This document shows, one piece after another, positions 1 through 8,056 of a stretch of 64,000 nt of DNA. The number at the start of each line of letters is the position of its first letter. Position 1 is the first letter of the stretch. The notes under the pieces are model-generated. The model saw only the letters and a list, made by a program, of their open reading frames with translations, ran no database searches and had not been told where the DNA came from. Source of the DNA: Streptoverticillium olivoreticuli subsp. olivoreticuli (GTDB lineage: Bacteria; Actinomycetota; Actinomycetes; Streptomycetales; Streptomycetaceae); contig NZ_CP031455.1 in NCBI RefSeq assembly GCF_003391135.1, forward strand, positions 3,379,001 through 3,443,000, in the 5' to 3' direction. Both the position numbers and the translations under genes were made by a program.

Positions 1-193
1 ATGACGCCATCAAGATCACCCCTGTGTGACGCATTCGTCGCACGGAGCAACCGTTGAGGCCAGGATGCACCCACGCGCCAGGAGCACGCAACAAGTGAGA
101 ACGCATACATTGCAAACGCGGACTCACCTTGCAGCACAGGGGGGTTGGCAGACAGAATCTCGAAGCCTCGGTGCAGATTGAAGGGTGGAGGGC

Positions 194-1054
194 ATGCCAG
201 CCAGACGGCAGACGCCTACGATCCGACTCCGGCGCTTGGCCGCGGAGTTGCGTCGGATACGCACTGGAGCGGGACTGACCCGGGAACATGTCACCGAGCA
301 CACGGGCATCAATGCGGCAACGCTCTACCGGATCGAAACGGCGCGCGCCCGGCCGCAGCGGCGAACTTTGATCGCCCTGCTCGACCTGTACGAGGTGCCC
401 GAGCCCCGCCGCAGCGCGGTCCTGCTGCTCATTCAGGACGTGGGCAGCCAGGGCGGGCTGCGGGCGATCCACAGCGAACTCCGCGACGAATACGTCGCAT
501 ACATCAGCTTCGAGGCCGAGGCGCGGGAGGTGCGCAACTACGAATCTCTGTTCATCCCTGGACTACTCCAGACCGAGGGCTACGCCCGCGCCGTGATCAG
601 CAGTGCGTTCCCTGCAGCCGCCGCCAGGGAAGTCGAGCATCGAGTCCAAGCCCGGGGTGAGCGAAAGGCCGTTCTCTCAAAGAACGAACCGTTGCAGATG
701 TGGGCAGTTATGGACGAGGCAGCCTTACGGCGCATGGTCGGCGGCCCAAGAGTTATGCGCGAACAGCTGCAGCACCTCACAGCGATGGCCGAGGAGCCGC
801 ATATTGCGCTTCAGATCATCCCGTTCAGTGCCGGAGCACATGCAGGGATGCCCGGCTCGTTCGTACTGATGAGCTTCCCTGACGTAGAAGACCCTGAGAT
901 TATCTACGTCGACAGCATGGCCGGTGACCTCTTCCTCGAATCCGAAGCAGAGGTGCGTCGGTACGAGGCGATCTTCGACAGGCTCTGCGCCTTGGCTTTG
1001 AGCCCTGACGCCACGTCGCGATTGATCGCCGCACTAGCCAAGGAGGAGCAGTGA
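194..1054 (+). CDS. XRE-family helix-turn-helix regulator with DUF5753 domain
   Basis: A 286-aa cytoplasmic DNA-binding regulator. Residues about 10-70 form an XRE helix-turn-helix (RLAAELRRIRTGAGLTREHV, then YRIETARARPQ), and the remainder matches the DUF5753 ligand/effector region (YESLFIPGLLQTEGYARAVI). Such proteins pair with small DUF397 proteins in Streptomyces, and one follows 16 bp downstream. I chose ATG 194 because AAGGG lies 8 nt upstream; GTG 185 is in frame but lacks a ribosome site. Codon 725-727 is TTA (in DEAALRRM), the rare leucine codon read by the bldA tRNA, so translation may be developmentally delayed. The family role in differentiation or antibiotic control is established only for a few members; the target here is unknown. 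Confidence 0.93.
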   Translation: MPARRQTPTIRLRRLAAELRRIRTGAGLTREHVTEHTGINAATLYRIETARARPQRRTLIALLDLYEVPEPRRSAVLLLIQDVGSQGGLRAIHSELRDEYVAYISFEAEAREVRNYESLFIPGLLQTEGYARAVISSAFPAAAAREVEHRVQARGERKAVLSKNEPLQMWAVMDEAALRRMVGGPRVMREQLQHLTAMAEEPHIALQIIPFSAGAHAGMPGSFVLMSFPDVEDPEIIYVDSMAGDLFLESEAEVRRYEAIFDRLCALALSPDATSRLIAALAKEEQ

Positions 1055-1070
1055 TAGGGGAGATACCGTC

Positions 1071-1280
1071 ATGAACACGGTGGACCTCTTCGAAGCCAAA
1101 TGGAGAAAGAGTTCCTACAGCAGCGGCGAAGGCCAATGCGTCGAGATCGCGTTTCTACGTGAGGTGGTGGCGACGCGTGACAGCAAGACCCCCCATGGTT
1201 CAGTGCTCGCCTTCAGCGCCGGCACGTGGTCGGTGTTCACGGCCGGGATCAAGGCGGGAGCCTTCCGGGGCACACTTTGA
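1071..1280 (+). CDS. DUF397 domain small protein
   Basis: A 69-aa protein with the DUF397 signature: an N-terminal W-R-K-S-S-Y-S sequence, the C-V-E-I-A strand and a V-A-T-R-D-S-K turn. It starts at ATG 1071 behind GGGGAG, 16 bp after the XRE/DUF5753 gene, so the two are co-transcribed. Pairs of this type are very common in Streptomyces and have been likened to toxin-antitoxin or regulator/antagonist modules. The protein usually ends at a strand such as W-x-x-F, and here it ends GAFRGTL, slightly longer than many homologues. Function beyond pairing is not known. Confidence 0.9.
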   Translation: MNTVDLFEAKWRKSSYSSGEGQCVEIAFLREVVATRDSKTPHGSVLAFSAGTWSVFTAGIKAGAFRGTL

Positions 1281-1644
1281 TCGCACCGCGTCGGCCAACG
1301 TTCGCGGGTGGCGCAGGCTCAACCGCCCGCACCCAGCTGGCGGGCGCGCAGCAGCGGCCGCAATGCCGCACCGCAAAGCGGCGTCGGGCTCGCATGGTCG
1401 GGAATCGGTGATGACCAAGCCGAACTGAAGAGGTCCCACCCGACCGAATCTGGTGGGACCTCCTCGACTTCGAAAGTCAAAATCAGCAATCCGTCGCCGT
1501 CCTCAGCACTCGGACGATCTCCAGATCCACGTCGAGTGCACCGAGTCGAGCCGGGATCACGCTGGTCGTCGATCACGGCGACACGGAACATCTTGCCAAC
1601 GATGACGCCGAACCCCTTCACCACCCGCCCTATTCAGCTCCCGG
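1281..1644. other. Intergenic region with an 11-bp perfect inverted repeat
   Basis: I see no convincing gene here. Bases 1430-1440 and 1452-1462 (GAGGTCCCACC / GGTGGGACCTC) form a perfect 11-bp stem with an 11-nt loop. It lacks a T tract but lies between the convergent ends of the DUF397 gene and the toxin/immunity operon, so it may act as a bidirectional terminator. A minus-strand open frame at 1319-1624 has no ribosome site or recognisable domain. Confidence 0.4.
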
Positions 1645-2016
1645 TCAATCCGAATCGAAACCTTTGGGATCGGCCCCAGAAGGCTTCACACCCAAACACG
1701 CCACAATCCTTTCAAGGTCAGCGGTCAAGAAAAGCTGAAAATAATACCCCCCTCCGGGGCGATCGTCCACATACCCGATAGCTAGCTCTGGTTCCGTGCA
1801 ATCCGTCAGGTCGGCAACCGCATCACCGAATCCGATCGACGGCTGCCCGATTCTATCGGCGGCTCTCATTCGGCGAGAGTAGATGGAGGCCAAACGCGTG
1901 GTCGGTGTACCTCCATCCCATACCTCGAATTCTGCACCGCCAGCCAAAGCGGATCTACAGAGAAGGGAGGTCCTGCCATCGCCTGCGAGGAGGCCGATGA
2001 GCTGCAACCTATCCAT
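1645..2016 (-). CDS. Hypothetical protein, candidate immunity protein for the adjacent toxin
   Basis: A 123-aa acidic, cytoplasmic-looking protein with no signal peptide or membrane segment. It starts at ATG 2016 with GGAGG 8 nt upstream and lies 80 bp downstream of the end of the ART-like toxin tip, on the same strand. I do not recognise the family. In polymorphic toxin loci the small intracellular gene immediately after the toxin module is usually the immunity gene, and this is the only basis for the call. Aromatic and acidic stretches (PGGGYYFQLFLTADLE) and a pI well below that of the toxin tip are compatible with a toxin-binding protein. The body of the toxin is secreted whereas this protein is not. 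It could also be an unrelated hypothetical. Confidence 0.6.
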   Translation of the reverse strand: MDRLQLIGLLAGDGRTSLLCRSALAGGAEFEVWDGGTPTTRLASIYSRRMRAADRIGQPSIGFGDAVADLTDCTEPELAIGYVDDRPGGGYYFQLFLTADLERIVACLGVKPSGADPKGFDSD

Positions 2017-2096
2017 GGACAGTACCTCCAGATAACCCTCCTGTCGGGGCGACAGTCTAGCCGCACCCGACAGGAGGAACTCGCATCCTGTGAGAC

Positions 2097-2426
2097 CTAC
2101 TTGCCCGGACGGGTCCAGGGACCTCTGTTTATGCTGATCTCTGCGCCTTCTATTGGCCCGAGCAATGCATGCTCAAACTCCTCATAAATCTCGCGATCCG
2201 TATCATGAATCTGAAAATCTATACTCTTTGGGATACTTGAATGCCGGATCCTGAGGACGATTCCACCTGGGCCAAGTTCCTCAGCGGCATCAAGGGCCAC
2301 ACCCTCATAGTCGTGAGTCCATGAGGTGAACTCGCTATCGGGATTCCCTCCCGCGTGACGGGCTGGATCAGAATGCCCACCCCTGGGCACTGCCCGGCCC
2401 TGTAGAGCTTCAGCATACTTCGGATG
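2097..2426 (-). pseudogene. Out-of-frame C-terminal ART-like toxin tip of the ALF coiled-coil protein
   Basis: Read from the CAT at 2426-2424, this 109-codon stretch continues the toxin domain that begins in frame upstream: LYRGIPKG at the end of the long gene, then HPKYAEALQGR, GGHSDPARHAGG, SEFTSWTHD and YEEFEHALLGP here. Together these give the pattern of a small bacterial ADP-ribosyltransferase-like toxin: arginine in Y-R-G, an F-T-S-W-T strand equivalent to the S-T-S motif, and an E-x-E near the C-terminus. Five G residues on the coding strand (plus-strand C run 2427-2431) join the two parts; four would restore a single reading frame. There is no plausible start codon or ribosome site of its own, so I treat it as the severed or frameshift-expressed end of the upstream gene. 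The ART assignment is by motif only. Confidence 0.75.
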
Positions 2427-5400
2427 CCCCCTTTGGGATTCCCCGATAGAGGTATTCGCCCTCCTCGTCGCAGCGATCGGAATCGCGTGTCGAGATCGCC
2501 GTGCGGCCTGCGCGCGCACCACCGAACATCGATACCGAGACTTGTGTCGCAAAACTGACGGGCTTGGCATTTTTTGGCTTGGGTTTGCCCGGATTAGATT
2601 TCACTCGACAGGAGGCAGGAACCTTCTTTTTGATCTCCTTTATGATCTCTTCGATTTTCTTTACACGCTTCTTCGCGTCGGCAGACTTTTTCAGAAGCTT
2701 TCCGATGCCCAACAGGCGCTTGGCGGCAGTGTAGAGTTCATCCAGCTTCCAGACGGCCTTGGCCAGCTTGGATGCAGGGATGAGCTGAATCAGCGCGGTG
2801 ACGCAGCTTACGACGTCAAACTCGCGGATGCATTTTTTGATTTCCTCGCGCGGGATGAATTCCAGGAGGATTTCGCTGCCGATTTCGATCAGATAGTCAT
2901 CGATCGACTTATCGGAGAGCTTCCGGTCCTCCTCATACTGCTCCGGAGAAATTCCGCGTTCTCTGAGCTCTTTCTCTTCCTCCGGAGTCAGCTCGGAGCC
3001 AATGCCCTCGCCATCCTGCTTGACCGCTTCTTCGCGCGCCTTGCGTTCCTGCTCGCGCTCGTAGTCCTCGGCCTTCTTGGCAGCTTCGTCAGCTTCGCGG
3101 GCGTACTTCCCAGCGTTCTTGGCTGCTTCCTCGGCCGACTTGGCGTGCTCTTCGGCAGAGTCGGCCAGCTTGCCGGCGTCGGTGGCGTCCTTCTTCGCCT
3201 GGGTCGCGGCGTCCTGGGCGACGGTCGCTTCCTTCTCGGCCAGGGTGGCGGCGCTGCTGGCGGCGGTGGCCTGGTTCTCCGCGTCGGTCGCGGCTCCTCG
3301 TGCCCGTTCCGCCTCTGCCTCGGCCTGAGTTGCGGCATTGCGTGCTGCCGCTGCGTCCGCGTAGGCCTCGTTGGCGGCCTGCACGGCCTCCTTCGCGTCG
3401 GCCTGAGCCTGGGCGTCGGCCTGGTTGGCGCGCGCTGCGGCCGATCTTGCCTTGGCTCCGTCCTCTGCAGCCTGGGCAGCGGACTTCATGGCCGCGGCCG
3501 ACGAACGAGCCGCGTCAGCTGAGGAACGCGCCGCGTTCGCGGCGGCCTTGAACGCCGGAGCCACCTGTGCGTTGGCCCGGTTTGCTGCTGTCTCGGCGTC
3601 CTCCGCGGCCTTGACCGCCTCTGCGGCCTTGGCATCGGCCGAGGCGACCTGCTTCTCGCCCGTCTCCTGGGCGGCCTTGGCCACCTCGGTCGCGAAGTCG
3701 GCGTCGACATCCGTGCCGGAGAAGGGAGCGGTCAGGTTGATGGCGGTGTTGGCCGGGTCGGCGATGCCGGCCGCCGTGGACCTGGCCGCTGCGGACGCCT
3801 GCACCGCAACACCGGCCTGGAGCTGCGCCATCGCGGCTTCGCGGGTCGCGCCGTCGGCCTCGTCCCTGGTTCGGTTCGCGGCCTGCAAGGCACCGTTCGC
3901 CTCGATCGCGGCCAGCCCGGCCAGCCGGGCCGCCTCAAACGAGGCAATGCCCGCACGGGCCTCCTGAGCGGTTGCTTCAGCGGCCTTCGCGTCGGCCCGC
4001 TGCGCCGAGGCGTGCGTGGCGGCGGCCTCGGCTGTGGCCTTGTTCGCCGCCGCGTTGGCGGCGGAGGCGGCAGCCTCCGCGTTGTTCGCCGCAGCGTTGG
4101 CCTGCGCAGCGTGCGCACCGGCTTCCGCGGCAGCGGCCCGGGATCGGGCGGCTGCTCCTGCGGCCTCGGTGGCCGCGGCGCGGGACCTCGTGGCCGCACC
4201 ACCGGCCTCGTCAGCAGCGGTACGGGCTCGGTCGGCAGCCTCGCCGGACGCCTTGGCATCGAGCCGCGCCGCATCCGCGTGAGCGCGCGCCAGAGCGCCT
4301 TCTTCTGTCCCCTTGAGGGACGCCGCAATCGCCTCGTCGGCCTTGACCCGGGCTTCTGCGGCCCTGTGCTCCTGCTCGGCGTCGAACGCCTTGTTTCTGG
4401 CCTCGCGAGCCTTGGTCTCCTCGCCACGGGCCCGTTCGTCGGCGCCGGCGGCCTTTCCTTCCTGCTCGGCGGCAGCCGCCCGCTTCTCGGCCGCATCGGC
4501 GGCGGCCGCCTTGGCATCCGCGCGCTTGGCGGACGCAGTACGGGCCTCGGCCTCCGCACGCGCCTTCGCCGCGGCTGCGTTGTCCCGCTCGCGCTCGGCC
4601 CGGGCCCGGGCCTCGGACGCCAGGGCGCGCTCATGCTCGGCGGTCTTGCGCTGCTCGGCGGCGATCTTCGCCTGCCGCTGGGCCTCAACCCGCGCCTCGC
4701 GGGTCTTCTTGGCGTGATCCCAGGCCGCTGTCTCCGCCTTCTCGGCGTCGATGCGGGCCTGCTTGCTCCGCGCGGCCGCAGTCTCGGCGATCTTCGCCTG
4801 CTTGCCTGCAGCATCGGCCAGGCGTCCTGCGGCCTTGGCGTGCTCTTCGGCGTTGGCCCGCCACTGCTTCGCCTGCTGCTCATGCAACTCGGCCTGGTTC
4901 TTGGCATTGAGCCCCGCCGCGTCCGCGGCGGTTGCCTCCACCGCGTGCTGCGCGGTCTCGCTCGCCTTGACCGCCGCATCGGCTGCCGCCGCGATGCCCG
5001 CCGCAACCTCGGCCCACTGGACGCCATGAGTCAGCCCGGTCTCCACCAGCACGTCGGCCTGGGTCTTGGCCTGCCGTGCCGCGACGTCGGCCGCCTTGGC
5101 CGCCCAGCCGGCGTACTCGACCTGGCGGGCGACCTCGGCCTTAACCTGGTCGTAGTCGGACAGCCGCTTGCCGGCCCGGTCCGCGGAGAGCATCCGGTCG
5201 GCCTGCCGCGAGGCCGCCGCCGCCGAACTCATCGCGTTGGACGACATCTTGAGCGCCTTGACGGCGTCTCCGTGCGCGGTGATCAGCTTGGTGCGGGCAT
5301 CCGCCGCGCGGGCGGCCTTCTCGGCCAGGTCCCGCAGTTTGTCCGCGGCCTCCTGGGCCTCCTTCAGGGCCTTCTCGTGCGCTGCCCGGTCGTCGGCGTC

Positions 5401-6162
5401 CTTCTGCGCGGCAACCAGGTAGCCCTTCTCCAGGAACTCCGCGATCTTCTGGTCGTCATTGGTGGCCAGCGCGGCCTGGGCGGCCTTCTTCACCTCCGGA
5501 CCGCCGGCGCCGACCAGCATCTCCACGCGCTTACGGTTCTCCTCCGCGCGCTTGCGGTCGTTGTCCTCGGTCTTCTTGTCCCGCTGCCGGGCGATGTCGG
5601 CACCGAACGCCAGGAAGTCGGCACGGTCCCGGGCCGACCCCTTCAGGACGCGGTCGACCTCCTTCTCGAAGTACGGACCGCCGGTGCCGCGCATCGCCTC
5701 GATCTGCTGGCGATTCTTGACGTCGGTGGCGTCCTTCTTCTCCATCGCACGCTTGCGGGCATCGGCCTCGCCGTGCGCCAGGAACTCCCGGATCGCGTTC
5801 GGATCGCTGCTCTCCAGGGCCTTCTTGGCGGCCTCCTTGACTTCCTCCTCTTCGTCGAACTCGGCGAAGTCCTCGACGAGTTGCCGGTCCCGTTCATCAC
5901 TGATCTGATCCAGTTTGGACTTCGGTGCGGCGGCCGGCGCCTTGGCCGTCGCTTGCCGCGCGGCATTCAGGCGGTCCAGGGCGGAAAGCGCCGGGGCGTT
6001 GAGTCCGGTTGCCCTGGCAGACGAGTCGACGGCGGCTGCAGCCTGCCCCGTCAAGCCGCCCAGCAGCGCAACAGCCACCGTTATGGAAACGGCCTTGCTC
6101 ACCACTGCGGGTGCGCCACCGCGTAAACCTCCGGCTCTGGGCCGGAATCGTCTGTCCCTCAC
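2410..6162 (-). CDS. Giant secreted ALF-repeat, alanine-rich coiled-coil protein with truncated ART-like toxin end
   Basis: A 1,250-aa protein starting at GTG 6162, with AGGAGG 7 nt upstream; an open frame extending further upstream is arginine-rich shadow sequence. Residues 1-45 form a long signal peptide (SKAVSITVAVALLGGLTGQA then AAA). About residues 80-250 hold three ALF repeats (for example EVKKAAQAALATNDDQKIAEFLEKG). About 250-1050 are nearly all Ala, Lys, Glu, Arg and Asp in heptad-like runs, a very long coiled coil or stalk. About 1070-1190 resembles a pre-toxin segment (VSCVTALIQLIPASKLAKAV). It then reaches EGEYLYRGIPKG and meets a premature TGA in frame after ASEVC. The architecture of export, stalk, pre-toxin and toxin tip is that of polymorphic toxins. 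It is the fifth gene of a minus-strand secreted-protein operon and precedes the candidate immunity gene. Confidence 0.85.
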   Translation of the reverse strand: MRDRRFRPRAGGLRGGAPAVVSKAVSITVAVALLGGLTGQAAAAVDSSARATGLNAPALSALDRLNAARQATAKAPAAAPKSKLDQISDERDRQLVEDFAEFDEEEEVKEAAKKALESSDPNAIREFLAHGEADARKRAMEKKDATDVKNRQQIEAMRGTGGPYFEKEVDRVLKGSARDRADFLAFGADIARQRDKKTEDNDRKRAEENRKRVEMLVGAGGPEVKKAAQAALATNDDQKIAEFLEKGYLVAAQKDADDRAAHEKALKEAQEAADKLRDLAEKAARAADARTKLITAHGDAVKALKMSSNAMSSAAAASRQADRMLSADRAGKRLSDYDQVKAEVARQVEYAGWAAKAADVAARQAKTQADVLVETGLTHGVQWAEVAAGIAAAADAAVKASETAQHAVEATAADAAGLNAKNQAELHEQQAKQWRANAEEHAKAAGRLADAAGKQAKIAETAAARSKQARIDAEKAETAAWDHAKKTREARVEAQRQAKIAAEQRKTAEHERALASEARARAERERDNAAAAKARAEAEARTASAKRADAKAAAADAAEKRAAAAEQEGKAAGADERARGEETKAREARNKAFDAEQEHRAAEARVKADEAIAASLKGTEEGALARAHADAARLDAKASGEAADRARTAADEAGGAATRSRAAATEAAGAAARSRAAAAEAGAHAAQANAAANNAEAAASAANAAANKATAEAAATHASAQRADAKAAEATAQEARAGIASFEAARLAGLAAIEANGALQAANRTRDEADGATREAAMAQLQAGVAVQASAAARSTAAGIADPANTAINLTAPFSGTDVDADFATEVAKAAQETGEKQVASADAKAAEAVKAAEDAETAANRANAQVAPAFKAAANAARSSADAARSSAAAMKSAAQAAEDGAKARSAAARANQADAQAQADAKEAVQAANEAYADAAAARNAATQAEAEAERARGAATDAENQATAASSAATLAEKEATVAQDAATQAKKDATDAGKLADSAEEHAKSAEEAAKNAGKYAREADEAAKKAEDYEREQERKAREEAVKQDGEGIGSELTPEEEKELRERGISPEQYEEDRKLSDKSIDDYLIEIGSEILLEFIPREEIKKCIREFDVVSCVTALIQLIPASKLAKAVWKLDELYTAAKRLLGIGKLLKKSADAKKRVKKIEEIIKEIKKKVPASCRVKSNPGKPKPKNAKPVSFATQVSVSMFGGARAGRTAISTRDSDRCDEEGEYLYRGIPKGASEVC

Positions 6163-6298
6163 GGGAGAACCTCCTGCTGGAATGCAAAAGAAAACCCCTG
6201 CCCTATGCGTGTGGGCAGGGGGATCGAATGAAGAAGGAGAAACCGCGGGAACGGCAGAGGCGCCCGGCTGACGGGCTATGCACCTCGGCCGTACGGAA

Positions 6299-7390
6299 TC
6301 AGCCCCGCATGCGGATCTCGCTGTCCTGGGCCCGGTCGAACATGTCCTTCCAGAACGCGGCCGAACCGGCCGCCTCCGTCTGCTCCTTGGCCCAGGAGTC
6401 CTGGTTGGCCTCAGCGGACCCGGCGATGTTCTTCCAGAGCCCGTCCGCGCTCTCCTTGGCGGTCTTGGCGATATTCCGCCAGCTTTCCGCCTGCGCCTTG
6501 GCCGTGTCCTGCTCAGCCAGCCACGCCTTCCGCGCGGCATCGGCGTGCTCAGCCACTGCCTTCCAGGCCTGCTCGGCCTCGGCCCGGGCCTTGGCTGTGT
6601 CGGCCGCGTTCTTCAGGTCCCGCTCGGCGGCAGTGGCCTTCTCGATCAGGAGCGTCAGTGTGCGATGCCGCAGCACCTCCGCATCCGCGACCCGCATTCG
6701 ATAGCCATCCAGGTCCAAAGCGGCACCGGCTGCCCAGCCGTAGCCAAAGAACTCTGCGACGTCAGCATCTGTGGATCCGGCCCGCAGCGCCCATTGCGCC
6801 GCGACCCGCACCTGCTCGCCTGGGTCGTGCTCCTCGAGGGTACGCACGAAGTCTCGTTCGTTCGCGGCGACTTCCTGCCAGTGCTGCGCGTCAGCCTCCC
6901 TGGCAGATCGGTCACGCTGCTGGGCTTCGGCGTAGCCGGTCCTGACGAAGGCCGCGCGGTCGGCATCCGTGCCCTTCAGGGCGCGTTCGGCTGCGGCGCG
7001 CACCTCGGGGGAGAACTCTGCGGTGTGGGTGCTCACCACTCGTTCGCAGAACGCCGTGTTCCGGGAGCGGGTGGTCCTCATCCGCTGCTTGGCGGCGTCA
7101 TAGCCGCCGCCGGGGGCCAGCCATTCAGTGATCGCCACGTCGCCCCGGGAACTGCGCAGCGCGTTCCACGCTGATACGCGCACCTCGGCGGGGAGGTTCG
7201 ACTTGGCTATCTTGAGGACGCGGTTGCGCGCGTCCTCGGCCGCGGCGGCCGCGATGAGCGAAGACTGATCGGCCGATGCGACGATCGGGGCAGGGGTGGA
7301 GGCCCATGACTGCGTCGCTCCCGCGAGGGATCCGCCGCCGACCAGCAGGCTGACCGTCAGCGTCTGCGCAACCCACCGCTGACGGTTCAC
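6299..7390 (-). CDS. Secreted ALF-repeat protein with C-terminal coiled coil
   Basis: A 363-aa protein with a clear signal peptide (QTLTVSLLVGGGSLAGATQS then WA-S) and at least three ALF repeats around residues 50-225: LPAEVRVSAWNAL, FSPEVRAAAERALKG with AAFVRTGYAEA, and EQVRVAAQWALRAGS with AEFFGYGWAAG. The last 130 residues are an Ala/Lys/Glu helix punctuated by regularly spaced Trp (AWKAV, AWLAE, SWRNI, LWKNI, SWAKE, FWKDM, roughly every 15-22 residues). It starts at GTG 7390. It lies 136 bp upstream of the giant ALF protein gene and looks like a shorter, toxin-less relative. The function of ALF repeats is not established. It has no catalytic motif. Confidence 0.85.
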   Translation of the reverse strand: MNRQRWVAQTLTVSLLVGGGSLAGATQSWASTPAPIVASADQSSLIAAAAAEDARNRVLKIAKSNLPAEVRVSAWNALRSSRGDVAITEWLAPGGGYDAAKQRMRTTRSRNTAFCERVVSTHTAEFSPEVRAAAERALKGTDADRAAFVRTGYAEAQQRDRSAREADAQHWQEVAANERDFVRTLEEHDPGEQVRVAAQWALRAGSTDADVAEFFGYGWAAGAALDLDGYRMRVADAEVLRHRTLTLLIEKATAAERDLKNAADTAKARAEAEQAWKAVAEHADAARKAWLAEQDTAKAQAESWRNIAKTAKESADGLWKNIAGSAEANQDSWAKEQTEAAGSAAFWKDMFDRAQDSEIRMRG

Positions 7391-7466
7391 TTCGGGTCTC
7401 TCAAGAAAACAACCTGCATTGCAGTGCTCTCACTCCTGGAGGAACGGGCTGTGGTCACGGCGCCGG

Positions 7467-8024
7467 TCAACTGACGGGCAGGACCCGCCAAAGCTGGGCG
7501 GCGGTCTGGTTGCAGTACCACTGCTGCACCGTCGCGCCGTTGGCCGTCCCGGCGTCATATACGTCCAGACAGCGCTCCTTGGTGTGCGTAGGCCGCAACT
7601 GGAAGAGCTTCTTCTGCTGATCAACGAGGATCATGCTCCAACGCATGTTCTTGCCCCCGTTGCAGTCCCATTGCTGAACAGTGGCGCCAGCCTGAGTACC
7701 ACTGTTCTCCACTTCAAGACACTTGGTGCTTGGCACGGACCGGAGTTCGAAGGAAGAATTATCTGTGGGAATAGCCCGCCACTGCTGAGTACTGCTCCCG
7801 TCACACTCCCATTGCAGTGCACGCGCACCATTCTTGGTGTTCCCAGGGTTAACACTGTTGAGGTCTAGACATTTGCCGCTATGTGAAACTTCGAGTCGTA
7901 CGACTGCCCCTGACGCGACAGAGGAAATGGGAGTGCGCCCTTCAGCGTGTGCGGTGGCCAAACCGCCGACAGCCGCAGCGAGACTAACAGTGGCGGCCAG
8001 CACACTTCGTACGATCATTGCCAT
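7467..8024 (-). CDS. Secreted ricin-type beta-trefoil lectin
   Basis: A 185-aa protein comprising a signal peptide (RSVLAATVSLAAAVGGLATA then HA-E) and a single beta-trefoil lectin domain. The three QxW-type lobes are visible: GKCLDLNSV with STQQWRAI, TKCLEVENSG with QQWDCNG and MRWSM, and ERCLDVYDAG with QQWYCN and AQLWRVL. The family binds galactose- or xylose-type sugars; no enzymatic module is present. Three in-frame ATGs exist (8036, 8024, 8017). I prefer 8024 because AGGA lies 12 nt upstream, whereas at 8036 it would touch the start. The gene follows another lectin gene by 32 bp and precedes the ALF gene, so it belongs to the same secreted-protein operon. Confidence 0.9.
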   Translation of the reverse strand: MAMIVRSVLAATVSLAAAVGGLATAHAEGRTPISSVASGAVVRLEVSHSGKCLDLNSVNPGNTKNGARALQWECDGSSTQQWRAIPTDNSSFELRSVPSTKCLEVENSGTQAGATVQQWDCNGGKNMRWSMILVDQQKKLFQLRPTHTKERCLDVYDAGTANGATVQQWYCNQTAAQLWRVLPVS

Positions 8025-8056
8025 GAAAAAGTCCATTCCTTTCTCTGTGGTGAACA

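Noticed and set aside
1..57. Short in-frame ends at the left edge (a frame ending at 30 and an 18-codon frame ending at 57)
   Set aside because: One could be the 3' end of a gene outside the window, but eight codons are too few to support it.
1430..1462. Inverted repeat as an attachment site or operator
   Set aside because: No second copy, no integrase gene, and position between convergent genes favours a terminator.
1319..1624. 101-codon minus-strand frame downstream of the candidate immunity gene
   Set aside because: No ribosome site, no domain, and it crosses the 1430-1462 inverted repeat.
4012..6126. Long plus-strand open frame opposite the giant ALF gene
   Set aside because: It arises from the GC skew of Ala codons on the other strand; composition is Leu/Arg/Gly without domains.
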